A stretch of DNA of 8,333 bases, from the NCBI GenBank assembly GCA_023399275.1, contig JAEWQH010000078.1, positions 1 through 8,333 on the forward strand. Reading direction: 5' to 3'. Both the position numbers and the translations under genes were made by a program. This document shows positions 1 to 5,741 of the stretch, in pieces. Within the stretch, counting starts at the first letter, position 1. Each line of letters opens with the position of its first letter. The stretch comes from Bacillota bacterium (GTDB lineage Bacteria > Bacillota > Clostridia > Christensenellales > CAG-138). The notes under the pieces were generated by a model. The model was given only the letters and a program-made list of their open reading frames with translations. It had not been told where the DNA came from and made no database searches.

Positions 1-11
1 ATCTGCGGCGC

Positions 12-40
12 GCCGGCGGCGGCATGCGCCTGCCGCCGGC
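12..40 (-). other. Strong GC hairpin after the binding-protein gene
   Basis: A perfect 9-bp inverted repeat (GCCGGCGGC at 12-20, GCCGCCGGC at 32-40) encloses a further 3-bp stem (21-23 with 28-30), an ATGC loop and one bulged base at 31. It lies about 20 bases past the stop codon of the minus-strand binding-protein gene, where a terminator would be expected. No T-run follows the stem on either strand (the next minus-strand bases are GCGCCGCAGAT), so it is not a textbook intrinsic terminator. It may end transcription with help, protect the 3' end of the mRNA, or belong to a repeat element cut by the window edge. Confidence 0.5.
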
Positions 41-60
41 AAACACCGTCTTTGCTGCCC

Positions 61-1212
61 TTATGCCGCAGGCGCGAGCGCCTCTTGCGCGCCGATGGAG
101 TTGGCGACCAACGCGTCGTACTGCTCCTGCGTCAGGTCGCTGTGGTAAAAGAGCTTGAAGTACGCGGCCACCTCTGCGTAAAGGTCATACTGCGCCGTAT
201 CGGGATAGAGCAGCTGCGACATCCACATCATGCCAAGGTAGCGCTGCACGCTCGGCGGGAACCCCATCCAGTTGTACGGCCCCATCGGCACCTCGTAGTA
301 AGCGCCGTTTTGAATCGCGGTGACCTGCTGCCAGGCGGGATCGCTGCCCACGGTTGCGTAGATGCTGCCGGACGCAAAGAGGATCACATCGGGGTTCCAT
401 AGCAAGATCTGCTCCATATCCACTTCGTTTCCGCTGCCCTTGCTGGAAGGCTCGTCCACCACGGCGAGGTTATTTGCCAACAGGTCGATCACCTCTGCGT
501 GGTAGCTGCCCTGAGCAATAACATTCAGTCCGGCGTCGCCCAGGCAGTAGAGCAGGTTCGCCTTCTCCACGCTGCCCGCGATCGCGAGCGTGCGCTCATA
601 CACCTTTGTGCAGTAGTCCGCAAGCGCCTTGGCTTCCTCCGGCATATTCAGCAGCTCGCCGAGCTTCGTGTATGCCTCCGCCATGGTCGCGGTCGTCGCG
701 GTGATGTGGACAAACGGGATTCCCGTCTGCTCCTGCAGCGCATCCAGGTCCTCCACGATGGTATCCTTCGGTTCGCCGACGTCGATGACCACCTGCGCGC
801 CGCTGGCCAGCAGCGTCTCGAGGTTCAGCTCGCCCTTGCCGCCATAGAGCTGACCAAGCTCCGGCAGGTTATAGTACTCGGTCGCGAGGTACTGCTCCGC
901 CGTGGCATCCCACGCGGAGGCGATGCCGACGAGCCGATCCGGGCAGAGTGCAAAGAGCACGATCTGCGCCAGCGGGCCGGAGACGGCCACCTTCGTGATA
1001 TTCGCCGGCACCTCGACCATGCGGCCGGCGGAGTCTGTAAACGACGCCGTCGTGGCTGCGGCCTGCTCCGTTGCCTCCGGCGCTTCGGTGACCGCGGGCA
1101 CCTCCGTTGCGGTGGGTGCTTCGGTTGCCGCAACCTGCGTACCCTGCCCCGCGCAGGCAAACGCAGAAACGGCCAGCATCAACGCCAGCATGAGCAATAG
1201 TGCTTTCTTCAT
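61..1212 (-). CDS. ABC transporter substrate-binding lipoprotein (BtuF/FhuD-like, metal or metal-chelate)
   Basis: This is the extracellular ligand-capture component of the importer encoded upstream; it is predicted to be held at the outer face of the membrane and to deliver ligand to the FecCD-type permease. The 383-residue product begins with MKK and a Leu/Ala-rich signal peptide ending AFAC, so Cys20 is the likely lipidated residue (the lipobox is imperfect, and AFA could also be cut by signal peptidase I). A low-complexity Thr/Glu/Ala/Pro linker follows to about residue 56. The rest is a periplasmic-binding-protein domain of the helical-backbone class: a start like SFTDSAGRMVEVP (57-69), a DMEQILLWNPDVILF motif (265-279), and GPYNWMGFPPS (311-321) before a LYPD segment. 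The start at 1212 was chosen because AAGGAGG lies at 1221-1227 and the signal peptide begins there; the frame stays open to 1365, but that extension only runs into the methyltransferase gene. It is the last gene of the operon, 41 bp after the methyltransferase. The ligand is not determined: iron chelate, corrinoid, molybdate and tungstate all fit this family. Confidence 0.9.
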   Translation of the reverse strand: MKKALLLMLALMLAVSAFACAGQGTQVAATEAPTATEVPAVTEAPEATEQAAATTASFTDSAGRMVEVPANITKVAVSGPLAQIVLFALCPDRLVGIASAWDATAEQYLATEYYNLPELGQLYGGKGELNLETLLASGAQVVIDVGEPKDTIVEDLDALQEQTGIPFVHITATTATMAEAYTKLGELLNMPEEAKALADYCTKVYERTLAIAGSVEKANLLYCLGDAGLNVIAQGSYHAEVIDLLANNLAVVDEPSSKGSGNEVDMEQILLWNPDVILFASGSIYATVGSDPAWQQVTAIQNGAYYEVPMGPYNWMGFPPSVQRYLGMMWMSQLLYPDTAQYDLYAEVAAYFKLFYHSDLTQEQYDALVANSIGAQEALAPAA

Positions 1213-1253
1213 TCGTATTTCCTCCTTCTTTATCCGGAAACGGGGTTTTCCCG

Positions 1254-1991
1254 CTATCCTTGCTGCGATGATAGAGGCGGGATGTCCCGCACATCGACCG
1301 CGATGATGCCCAGCGTCCTCTCGGCGGGCAGAAAATACGGAAATTCCGCAGAGCCGGTCGTGCAAAGCAGCCGCTTGGCCTGCTCAGGCGCGATATCCGC
1401 CGCATCGTCTTCTTGCCGGTAAGCCTCGAAGAACAGCATCGCATCCTCGATCGAGCGAAAGGGCTGGCCCATCTCGATCGGAAACACCTCCGTACGATAC
1501 GGAATGAGAAGCGTATCCAGCTCGAGCAGCGATTGCCGGAACGTAAAGCGCTTGAGCGGCGTCCGCCCCGGCGTGAAACGGTGGCTGCGCCAGTTTTTTT
1601 TCACCAGAAAGACCGTGCCCGCACATTGCGCCTTCGCCGCGCGCAGGGTCTCCTCCACGCGGCCGAAAAAGCAGAATACCATCGCGTCATATGCCTGTGC
1701 CGGCCGCATCGAAAACAGATCGCCCTCGACAGCCTCTATATTGCCGACGCCCCGCGCCGCGATGTTGCCGCGCAGCACGGCGAGCGCTTCCGCCGAGAGA
1801 TCCACGGCGGTAACCTTGGCGCAGCGCCGCGCCAGCGCGAGGCTCATATACCCCAATCCGCAGCCCGCGTCGCAGATATGCGCATCCGCCGGAAGCCGCG
1901 TCAAAATCCGCTCTGCAATCGCATCGTCATACCTCGTATACTCCGCCGCATCGATGCGAAAGCGTATGGTCTCGGGCGACCAGTGATACAT
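1254..1991 (-). CDS. Class I SAM-dependent methyltransferase within the ABC transporter operon
   Basis: The 245-residue soluble protein is a predicted S-adenosylmethionine-dependent methyltransferase of the Rossmann-fold class. Motif I is clear (ICDAGCGLG, residues 39-47), followed by the acidic residue that binds the SAM ribose (VTAVDLS, Asp64), a GDLF segment after strand 3 (90-93), and a motif IV-like YDAMVFCFFG (101-110). The C-terminal part (from about residue 130) has no motif I can assign, so the methyl acceptor is unknown. The start at 1991 is supported by a purine-rich AAAGGGGG at 2002-2009. The gene sits 29 bp after the ATPase gene and 41 bp before the binding-protein gene, all on the same strand, so it is almost certainly co-transcribed with the importer. 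Inference: it may modify the imported ligand, a metallophore or a tetrapyrrole; a housekeeping methyltransferase captured by the operon is also possible. Confidence 0.85.
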   Translation of the reverse strand: MYHWSPETIRFRIDAAEYTRYDDAIAERILTRLPADAHICDAGCGLGYMSLALARRCAKVTAVDLSAEALAVLRGNIAARGVGNIEAVEGDLFSMRPAQAYDAMVFCFFGRVEETLRAAKAQCAGTVFLVKKNWRSHRFTPGRTPLKRFTFRQSLLELDTLLIPYRTEVFPIEMGQPFRSIEDAMLFFEAYRQEDDAADIAPEQAKRLLCTTGSAEFPYFLPAERTLGIIAVDVRDIPPLSSQQG

Positions 1992-2020
1992 CGAAACTAC
2001 GCCCCCTTTCGGCCGCGCCG

Positions 2021-2797
2021 TCAGTTTGCCGCGCCGATCACCGGCGCGATCAGCGGCCCCTGCTCGGTGTCGATCAGCCGCACCGAAACGCCATAGAGCG
2101 ACCGGATCAACGGCGCATCGATCACCTCCGCGGGCGCGCCCAGCGCCGCAACCGATCCGTTTTGCAGCGCCAGCGCGCGGTCTGCATACCAGAGCGCGTG
2201 CTGCGGGTTATGCGTGGAGAGCAGCACCGTATATCCCCCGTCCGCGAGTGCGCGCACCTGGCGCAGCACCAGCGTTTGGTTTCCGTAATCCAGACTCGCC
2301 GTCGGCTCGTCCATCAGCAGCGTCTTGGCGTTTTGCGCCAGCGCACGGGCGATCAGCACGAGCTGCTGCTCCCCGCCGGACAGGTTGGAAAAGCTCTGCC
2401 GCGCCAGATGCGGGATGCCCAGCCGCTCCAGCGCGGCAGCCGCCGCGTCCAGCTCGCGCTGCTTCGGCACGCTCATGGAGGATATGCTATGCGTCGTGCC
2501 CATAAGCACCATATCCTGCACCGAGTAGCGAAACGCCATGCCATGCGTCTGCGGAATATAGGCGATCCGGTGCGCCAGTTCGCGTTCGGAGAGGGTGCGT
2601 GCGTCCGCCCCATCGACCAAGATGCTCCCGCTGTAGCGTTTTTGCAAGCCGAGGATGCAGCGAAACAGCGTCGTCTTGCCGACGCCGTTCGGGCCGAGCA
2701 CGGCGAGCAGTTCCCCCGCTTTGGCCGCAAACGACACCTCGCGGAGCACCTCCCGGAGGGAATAGGCGAAGCTCAGCCGGCGGATTTCGATGCTCAT
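2021..2797 (-). CDS. ABC transporter ATP-binding protein (FepC/BtuD-like)
   Basis: This is the cytoplasmic ATPase that powers the importer and docks on the permease encoded just upstream. All nucleotide-binding motifs are intact in 258 residues: Walker A GPNGVGKTT (35-43), Q-loop Gln83 (IPQ), signature LSGGEQQ (139-145), Walker B ending MDEP (162-165) with catalytic Glu164, D-loop SLD (168-170) and switch His196 (STHNP). The length is normal for the FepC/BtuD/HmuV group. The start at 2797 is fixed by the ATGA overlap with the permease stop codon (4 bp), by AGGAGAAG at 2803-2810 and by homology-like content beginning MSIEIRRLSF; the open frame back to 3016 is only the antisense-like shadow of the permease gene in another frame. 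The C-terminal tail (about 225-258) is typical of this subfamily. Confidence 0.95.
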   Translation of the reverse strand: MSIEIRRLSFAYSLREVLREVSFAAKAGELLAVLGPNGVGKTTLFRCILGLQKRYSGSILVDGADARTLSERELAHRIAYIPQTHGMAFRYSVQDMVLMGTTHSISSMSVPKQRELDAAAAALERLGIPHLARQSFSNLSGGEQQLVLIARALAQNAKTLLMDEPTASLDYGNQTLVLRQVRALADGGYTVLLSTHNPQHALWYADRALALQNGSVAALGAPAEVIDAPLIRSLYGVSVRLIDTEQGPLIAPVIGAAN

Positions 2798-3864
2798 ATC
2801 GTCTTCTCCTGCCTCGCGATCAGATACAGAAAGAACGGCGCGCCTACAAACGCGGTGAGGATCCCGATCGGGATCTCTACGGCGAGCAGATTGCGCGAAA
2901 CGTCGTCGACGATCAACAAAAACGCCGCCCCCGCGATCATGCTCGCGGGCAGAAGGTAGCGATAGTTGCTGCCGACGAGCTTGCGGCACAGGTGCGGTAT
3001 CACGAGTCCGACCCAACCGATCATGCCGCTGACGGAGACGCTCGCCGCGGTGATCAGCGTTGCGCAGAGGATCACGGCGAGTCGAAGGCGGTTGGTATTC
3101 ACGCCCAGCGCGCGGGCCTCCTCATCCCCCAGTGTGAGGATGTTGATCTGCCAACGGATCAGCAGCAGCGGCAGCAGCCCCAGCACCATCGGCAGCGCCA
3201 CAAACGCCACCTGACGCAGTTTGGAACCGGAAAGGCTGCCCATCATCCAATATGTGATGGCGGGCAGCTGGTTTGTCGGATCGGCGACGAGCTTGATATA
3301 CGACGTCCCCGCCGTAAACAACGAACCGATCATGATGCCCGCAAGAATGAGATTCACCACCCGAAGCCCCGGCGCACGCTGGGCGATGAAATACACGGCC
3401 ATGACGGTCGCAAGGCTCGAGCAGAACGCCGCCACCGTGATGATGCGGCTCGAGCCGCCGAGCAATATCGCGAGCGCCGCGCCAAACGCCGCCCCGCTCG
3501 ACGCGCCGAGGATATCCGGCGACGCCATGGGATTCTGAAACACGCCCTGGTAAGCCGCACCCGCGGCAGCCAGCGCACAGCCCACCAACGAGGCCATGAC
3601 GATGCGCGGCAGGCGGATGTTGAGAACGACCGTCTCCATCTCCGCGCTCCAAGTCTGCTGCAGCGGAAAGATCCGCCCCAGAAAGATGCGCACCACTTCT
3701 TTTACGGGTACGCCGTATCGGCCGATCGAAAACGAAAAAAGAAAGACGGCGAGCAGCAATACCCCCATGAGCGCGATGCGAACCGCCGGGTTCGTGCGCG
3801 ACGAACCCGCCTTGATTCCCCTCATCCTACGCCTGTTTTCCGACACTGCTTGCCCGCTCCGCAC
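2794..3864 (-). CDS. FecCD/BtuC-type ABC transporter permease
   Basis: This integral-membrane subunit forms the translocation path of the importer. The 356-residue protein is rich in hydrophobic helices (about ten are expected for the family) and shows FecCD hallmarks: IRLPR near 83-87, AAYQGVFQNPMASPDILG (103-120), the cytoplasmic coupling segment LGDEEARALGVNT (246-258), and GWVGLVIPHLCR (283-294), ending LYLIARQEK. It is the first gene of the minus-strand operon; its TGA overlaps the ATPase ATG by 4 bp. The start is uncertain: the frame opens with GTG at 3864, preceded by a weak purine stretch (GGGTAGG, 3874-3880), while an ATG at 3825 (residue 14, MRGIKAG) would give 343 residues and still keep the first membrane helix (about 28-46). 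A promoter and a palindromic operator-like sequence lie immediately upstream. Confidence 0.93.
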   Translation of the reverse strand: MRSGQAVSENRRRMRGIKAGSSRTNPAVRIALMGVLLLAVFLFSFSIGRYGVPVKEVVRIFLGRIFPLQQTWSAEMETVVLNIRLPRIVMASLVGCALAAAGAAYQGVFQNPMASPDILGASSGAAFGAALAILLGGSSRIITVAAFCSSLATVMAVYFIAQRAPGLRVVNLILAGIMIGSLFTAGTSYIKLVADPTNQLPAITYWMMGSLSGSKLRQVAFVALPMVLGLLPLLLIRWQINILTLGDEEARALGVNTNRLRLAVILCATLITAASVSVSGMIGWVGLVIPHLCRKLVGSNYRYLLPASMIAGAAFLLIVDDVSRNLLAVEIPIGILTAFVGAPFFLYLIARQEKTI

Positions 3865-3901
3865 CGGATATGCCTACCCGTAATCGAACTGAATTTGAAA
3901 T

Positions 3902-3925
3902 CGATATTTTTTATAAAGAATATCG
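3902..3925 (-). promoter_or_regulatory. 24-bp near-perfect palindrome, candidate operator of the transporter operon
   Basis: The halves CGATATTTTTTA (3902-3913) and TAAAGAATATCG (3914-3925) are complementary at 11 of 12 positions, the only mismatch being 3909/3918. The element starts at the predicted transcription start of the minus-strand promoter (-10 at 3933-3938), a classic place for a repressor to act, and lies about 38 bases before the GTG start of the permease. The CG-flanked AT-rich arms resemble operators of metal-responsive repressors in general layout (for example ModE arms CGTTATAT/ATATAACG), but the match is not good enough to name a regulator. It could also form a weak AU-rich hairpin in the 5' leader. 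Confidence 0.55.
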
Positions 3926-3932
3926 CTCTTTT

Positions 3933-3962
3933 ATTATAAGCCGAACACACAGGGCTTGTCCA
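3933..3962 (-). promoter_or_regulatory. Sigma-A type promoter of the ABC transporter operon
   Basis: Read on the minus strand, TGGACA (3957-3962, 5 of 6 to TTGACA) is separated by 18 bp from a perfect TATAAT (3933-3938), giving a predicted start near 3926 and a leader of roughly 60 bases to the GTG at 3864. The surrounding sequence is AT-rich, in contrast to the GC-rich genes. The leader is too short for a cobalamin or Moco riboswitch. Confidence 0.75.
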
Positions 3963-4084
3963 CCCGAAAACAGGATTTCAGCATCGCTGAACACGCGCGC
4001 CCGCACATCGTTTCTCTCCCGCCTTGCTTCAACCCCCGGTCCGTCGCGCGGCTTCACGGCAAAACGTCTGGCAAAAATCCGTTG

Positions 4085-4112
4085 TTGACATATGCCATTT
4101 ACGTGCTATACT
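4085..4112 (+). promoter_or_regulatory. Sigma-A type promoter of the DUF5320/NifX/ATPase operon
   Basis: TTGACA (4085-4090, perfect) is followed after 16 bp by TATACT (4107-4112, 5 of 6 to TATAAT). The predicted start is near 4119, about 40 bases before the ATG at 4159. The -35 box is embedded in the left copy of a repeated palindromic site, which implies regulation at this promoter. Confidence 0.8.
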
Positions 4113-4136
4113 ATTCTTGTATCCGACATATGTCAA
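4085..4136 (+). promoter_or_regulatory. Paired operator-like sites around the NifX-operon promoter
   Basis: TTGACATATG (4085-4094) recurs as its exact inverse CATATGTCAA (4127-4136). Each lies in a dyad of the form TTGAC-ATAT-GTCAA: the left is TTGAC-ATAT-GCCAT (4085-4098), the right is CCGAC-ATAT-GTCAA (4123-4136) with a perfect GACATATGTC core (4125-4134). The centres are 38 bp apart; one overlaps the -35 box and the other lies about 10 bases after the predicted start. This layout suits a repressor or a CRP/FNR-superfamily regulator acting by occlusion. The half-site resembles FNR-type TTGAT-N4-ATCAA in layout but is not identical. The regulator is not encoded in this window. Confidence 0.6.
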
Positions 4137-4158
4137 TAATGAATCGAGGTGAAACAAC

Positions 4159-4422
4159 ATGCCAGCTAGAGATGGAACAGGCCCTCTGGGCGCGGGGAAG
4201 CGCACGGGCAGAGGCCTCGGCGGGTGCGCAAGCGCCGCTGTCAACGATCAAACGCTTTCCGGCGGCTTCGGCTGCCGCTGCCGCGCAGGGCGCAGTGGAA
4301 TGCACGGCCGCGGCGCAGGGCGCGCGGCGGGCGCCTCTTTGGACGCGGATGCACATATTGCGCGTCTGCGGCGGCAGCGCGACACGCTGCAAAAGCGCAT
4401 CGACGAGGTTGAGCAAAGCTAG
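4159..4422 (+). CDS. Small Gly-rich DUF5320-like protein
   Basis: The 87-residue protein starts MPARDGTGPLGAGKRTGRGLG, close to the characteristic opening of DUF5320 proteins (MP-x-x-DGTGP-x-G-x-G-x-x-TGRG). The middle is Gly/Ala/Arg-rich with three cysteines (Cys23, Cys39, Cys41), and residues 65-87 form a charged heptad-like helix suited to a short coiled coil, also typical of the family. The function of the family is not known; it is commonly seen beside NifX-like and MinD-like ATPase genes in anaerobes, as here. ATG at 4159 has AGGTGA at 4147-4152. It is the first gene of the operon, behind a strong promoter and followed by a stable hairpin before the next gene, so it may be made in larger amounts than the downstream proteins. 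A small scaffold or metal-handling role is speculation. Confidence 0.8.
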   Translation: MPARDGTGPLGAGKRTGRGLGGCASAAVNDQTLSGGFGCRCRAGRSGMHGRGAGRAAGASLDADAHIARLRRQRDTLQKRIDEVEQS

Positions 4423-4441
4423 ACCGGGCAGTAAACGATGA

Positions 4442-4472
4442 CGGGGCCGCGCCGTCTTTCGGGGCGGCCCCG
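4442..4472 (+). other. Intercistronic GC hairpin without T-run
   Basis: A 9-bp perfect stem (CGGGGCCGC 4442-4450 with GCGGCCCCG 4464-4472) continues past a G-G mismatch into CCG/CGG (4452-4454, 4460-4462) with loop TCTTT. It lies 20 bases after the DUF5320-like stop and 36 bases before the next ATG. The bases after it (CGGGAATAG) contain no T-run, so read-through is expected. It most likely stabilises or processes the upstream mRNA, or partly attenuates transcription. Confidence 0.6.
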
Positions 4473-4507
4473 CGGGAATAGAACCATTAACAACACGGAG
4501 AAAGCAT

Positions 4508-4876
4508 ATGAAAATCGCAATACCGGTAAACGAGCAATCCATGGAGTCCGACGTCTGCGCCTCATTTGGGCGCGCGCCGCACTTTCTCTTTTACGACAGC
4601 GTAACAAAGCAGACGTACTATCTGGACAACACGGCGGTCGCAAGCCAGGGCGGGGCGGGAATTCACGCCGCGCAAGTGATCGCCGACCACGGCGTCAAGG
4701 CGCTCATCACCCCCCGCTGCGGCGAAAACGCGGAGCAGGTTCTGACGAAGGCAGAGGTGTTTGTCTACCGCTCCATCCCCGGGACGGCGCGGGAAAACAT
4801 CGAAGCGCATCTGCAAAACAGGCTGCCGCTGCTGAACGAATTTCATCCCGGCTTCCACGGGTATGCGGCGCAGTAG
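4508..4876 (+). CDS. NifX/NifB-C-terminal-like (MTH1175-type) metal-cluster-binding protein 1
   Basis: The 122-residue protein belongs to the 'dinitrogenase iron-molybdenum cofactor' domain family, an RNase H-like fold that carries or stores Fe/Mo-type clusters. Signs are MKIAIPVNE at the N terminus, VCASFGRAPHFLFYD (16-30) in the cluster-binding loop region, the GGAGIHAAQVIADHGVKALIT segment (about 48-68) and a C-terminal helix after EVFVY. ATG at 4508 has CGGAG at 4496-4500. The gene lies 85 bp after the DUF5320-like gene and overlaps the first ATPase gene by 14 bp, so the two are translationally linked. The family name comes from nitrogenase biosynthesis, but there are no nif structural genes nearby; orange-protein-type or other Mo/Fe/Cu cluster handling is the better parallel. 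The metal it binds is unknown. Confidence 0.88.
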   Translation: MKIAIPVNEQSMESDVCASFGRAPHFLFYDSVTKQTYYLDNTAVASQGGAGIHAAQVIADHGVKALITPRCGENAEQVLTKAEVFVYRSIPGTARENIEAHLQNRLPLLNEFHPGFHGYAAQ

Positions 4877-5741
4877 TCTGACCCTCGCCGTGCTCAGCGG
4901 AAAAGGCGGCACCGGCAAGACGCTCGTGAGCGCAAACCTCGCCGGCGCGGCGCAGGACGCGGCGTATGTGGACTGCGACGTCGAGGCGCCAAACGGGCAC
5001 CTGTTCTTCCAGCCCGAAATTATGGAGGAAGAAACGGTCTGCGTCAGGATTCCCGTTGTGGACGAAGCCCGCTGCACCGGCTGCCGCGCCTGCGTCGACT
5101 TTTGCCGCTTTGGCGCGCTGGCGTTCGTCAAAGGCCATCCGCTGGTGTTTCCATCGGTGTGCCACGCCTGCGGCGGATGCGCGCTGGTCTGCAAAAGCGG
5201 CGCAATCGTCGAGGCAGACAAGCCGATCGGCACACTCTTGCGCGGGTGCTCCGGCAACACGGCCGTCTTCACGGGCGCATTGCAGCCGGGAGAGGCCTCC
5301 GGTGTGCCGCTGATCCGCCGCCTGCTGCAAAAGAGCGCCTCCGCTGCGCCGCTGCGCGTGATCGACTGCCCGCCGGGCAGCGCATGCGCGGTCACGGAGA
5401 GCATCCGCGACGCGGACTATTGCCTGCTGGTCGCGGAGCCTACGGTCTACGGCGCACAGAATCTGGCTATGGTGCACGCGCTCACGGCGCTCAAACAGAA
5501 GCCCATCGGCGTGCTGCTCAACAAGTGCGGCGAGGGAGAAAACCCGTCCGAGACCTATTGCGCTGCGCAGGGCCTCCCGATTGTCGGCCGGATCGCATTC
5601 GACCACACGCTCGGCAGGCTCGCCTCCGACGGAACGCTTGCCGTGCGCAGAAGCAGCGCATACGGCGCGCTGTTTGGCCGGCTGCTGGATGCGGTTTGCA
5701 AGGAGGCGCGGCATGAAACAGCTGCTGATTCTCAGCGGTAA
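4863..5741 (+). CDS. MinD/Mrp-type P-loop ATPase with ferredoxin insert, paralogue 1
   Basis: The 292-residue cytoplasmic ATPase of the SIMIBI class is probably used to assemble or transfer a metal-sulfur cluster. It has a deviant Walker A SGKGGTGKT (12-20), a Walker A'-like VDCDVEAPN (36-44), and an inserted 2[4Fe-4S] module with Cys71/74/77/81 and Cys100/103/106/110. A switch motif DCPPGSACAV (168-177) and a VAEPTVYG stretch follow, then NKCGEG near 220. Both ferredoxin motifs lack the proline that usually follows the last cysteine (CRF and CKS). The ATG at 4863 lies inside the end of the NifX-like gene (14-bp overlap) with no good Shine-Dalgarno, so translation probably depends on coupling; no better start lies before the P-loop. 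Its end overlaps the next ATPase gene by 29 bp. Paired ATPases of this kind occur in the Desulfovibrio orange-protein cluster. Confidence 0.93.
   Translation: MRRSSLTLAVLSGKGGTGKTLVSANLAGAAQDAAYVDCDVEAPNGHLFFQPEIMEEETVCVRIPVVDEARCTGCRACVDFCRFGALAFVKGHPLVFPSVCHACGGCALVCKSGAIVEADKPIGTLLRGCSGNTAVFTGALQPGEASGVPLIRRLLQKSASAAPLRVIDCPPGSACAVTESIRDADYCLLVAEPTVYGAQNLAMVHALTALKQKPIGVLLNKCGEGENPSETYCAAQGLPIVGRIAFDHTLGRLASDGTLAVRRSSAYGALFGRLLDAVCKEARHETAADSQR

Noticed and set aside
499..1200. 233-codon plus-strand frame opposite the binding-protein gene
   Set aside because: The composition is Arg/Leu-rich and low-complexity, with no family motif; the minus strand encodes a clear lipoprotein.
3865..3932. 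Riboswitch (cobalamin, Moco or other) in the transporter leader
   Set aside because: The predicted leader is only about 60 bases, mostly the 24-bp palindrome, and no conserved riboswitch core is seen.
2599..3939. 446-codon open frame on the plus strand opposite the permease and ATPase genes
   Set aside because: The translation is Arg/Pro/His-rich with no domain features, while the opposite strand carries complete ABC permease and ATPase motifs. It is a shadow frame caused by high GC.
3977..3991. Small dyad TTCAGC-ATC-GCTGAA upstream of the transporter promoter
   Set aside because: A 6-bp arm dyad is common by chance; it lies about 15 bases upstream of the -35 box and has no second copy nearby, so it was not listed as a site.
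4111..4542. 143-codon minus-strand frame opposite the DUF5320-like gene
   Set aside because: It runs across the rightward promoter region and the hairpin and has no recognisable motif, whereas the plus-strand frame has a strong promoter, a Shine-Dalgarno and the DUF5320-type N terminus.
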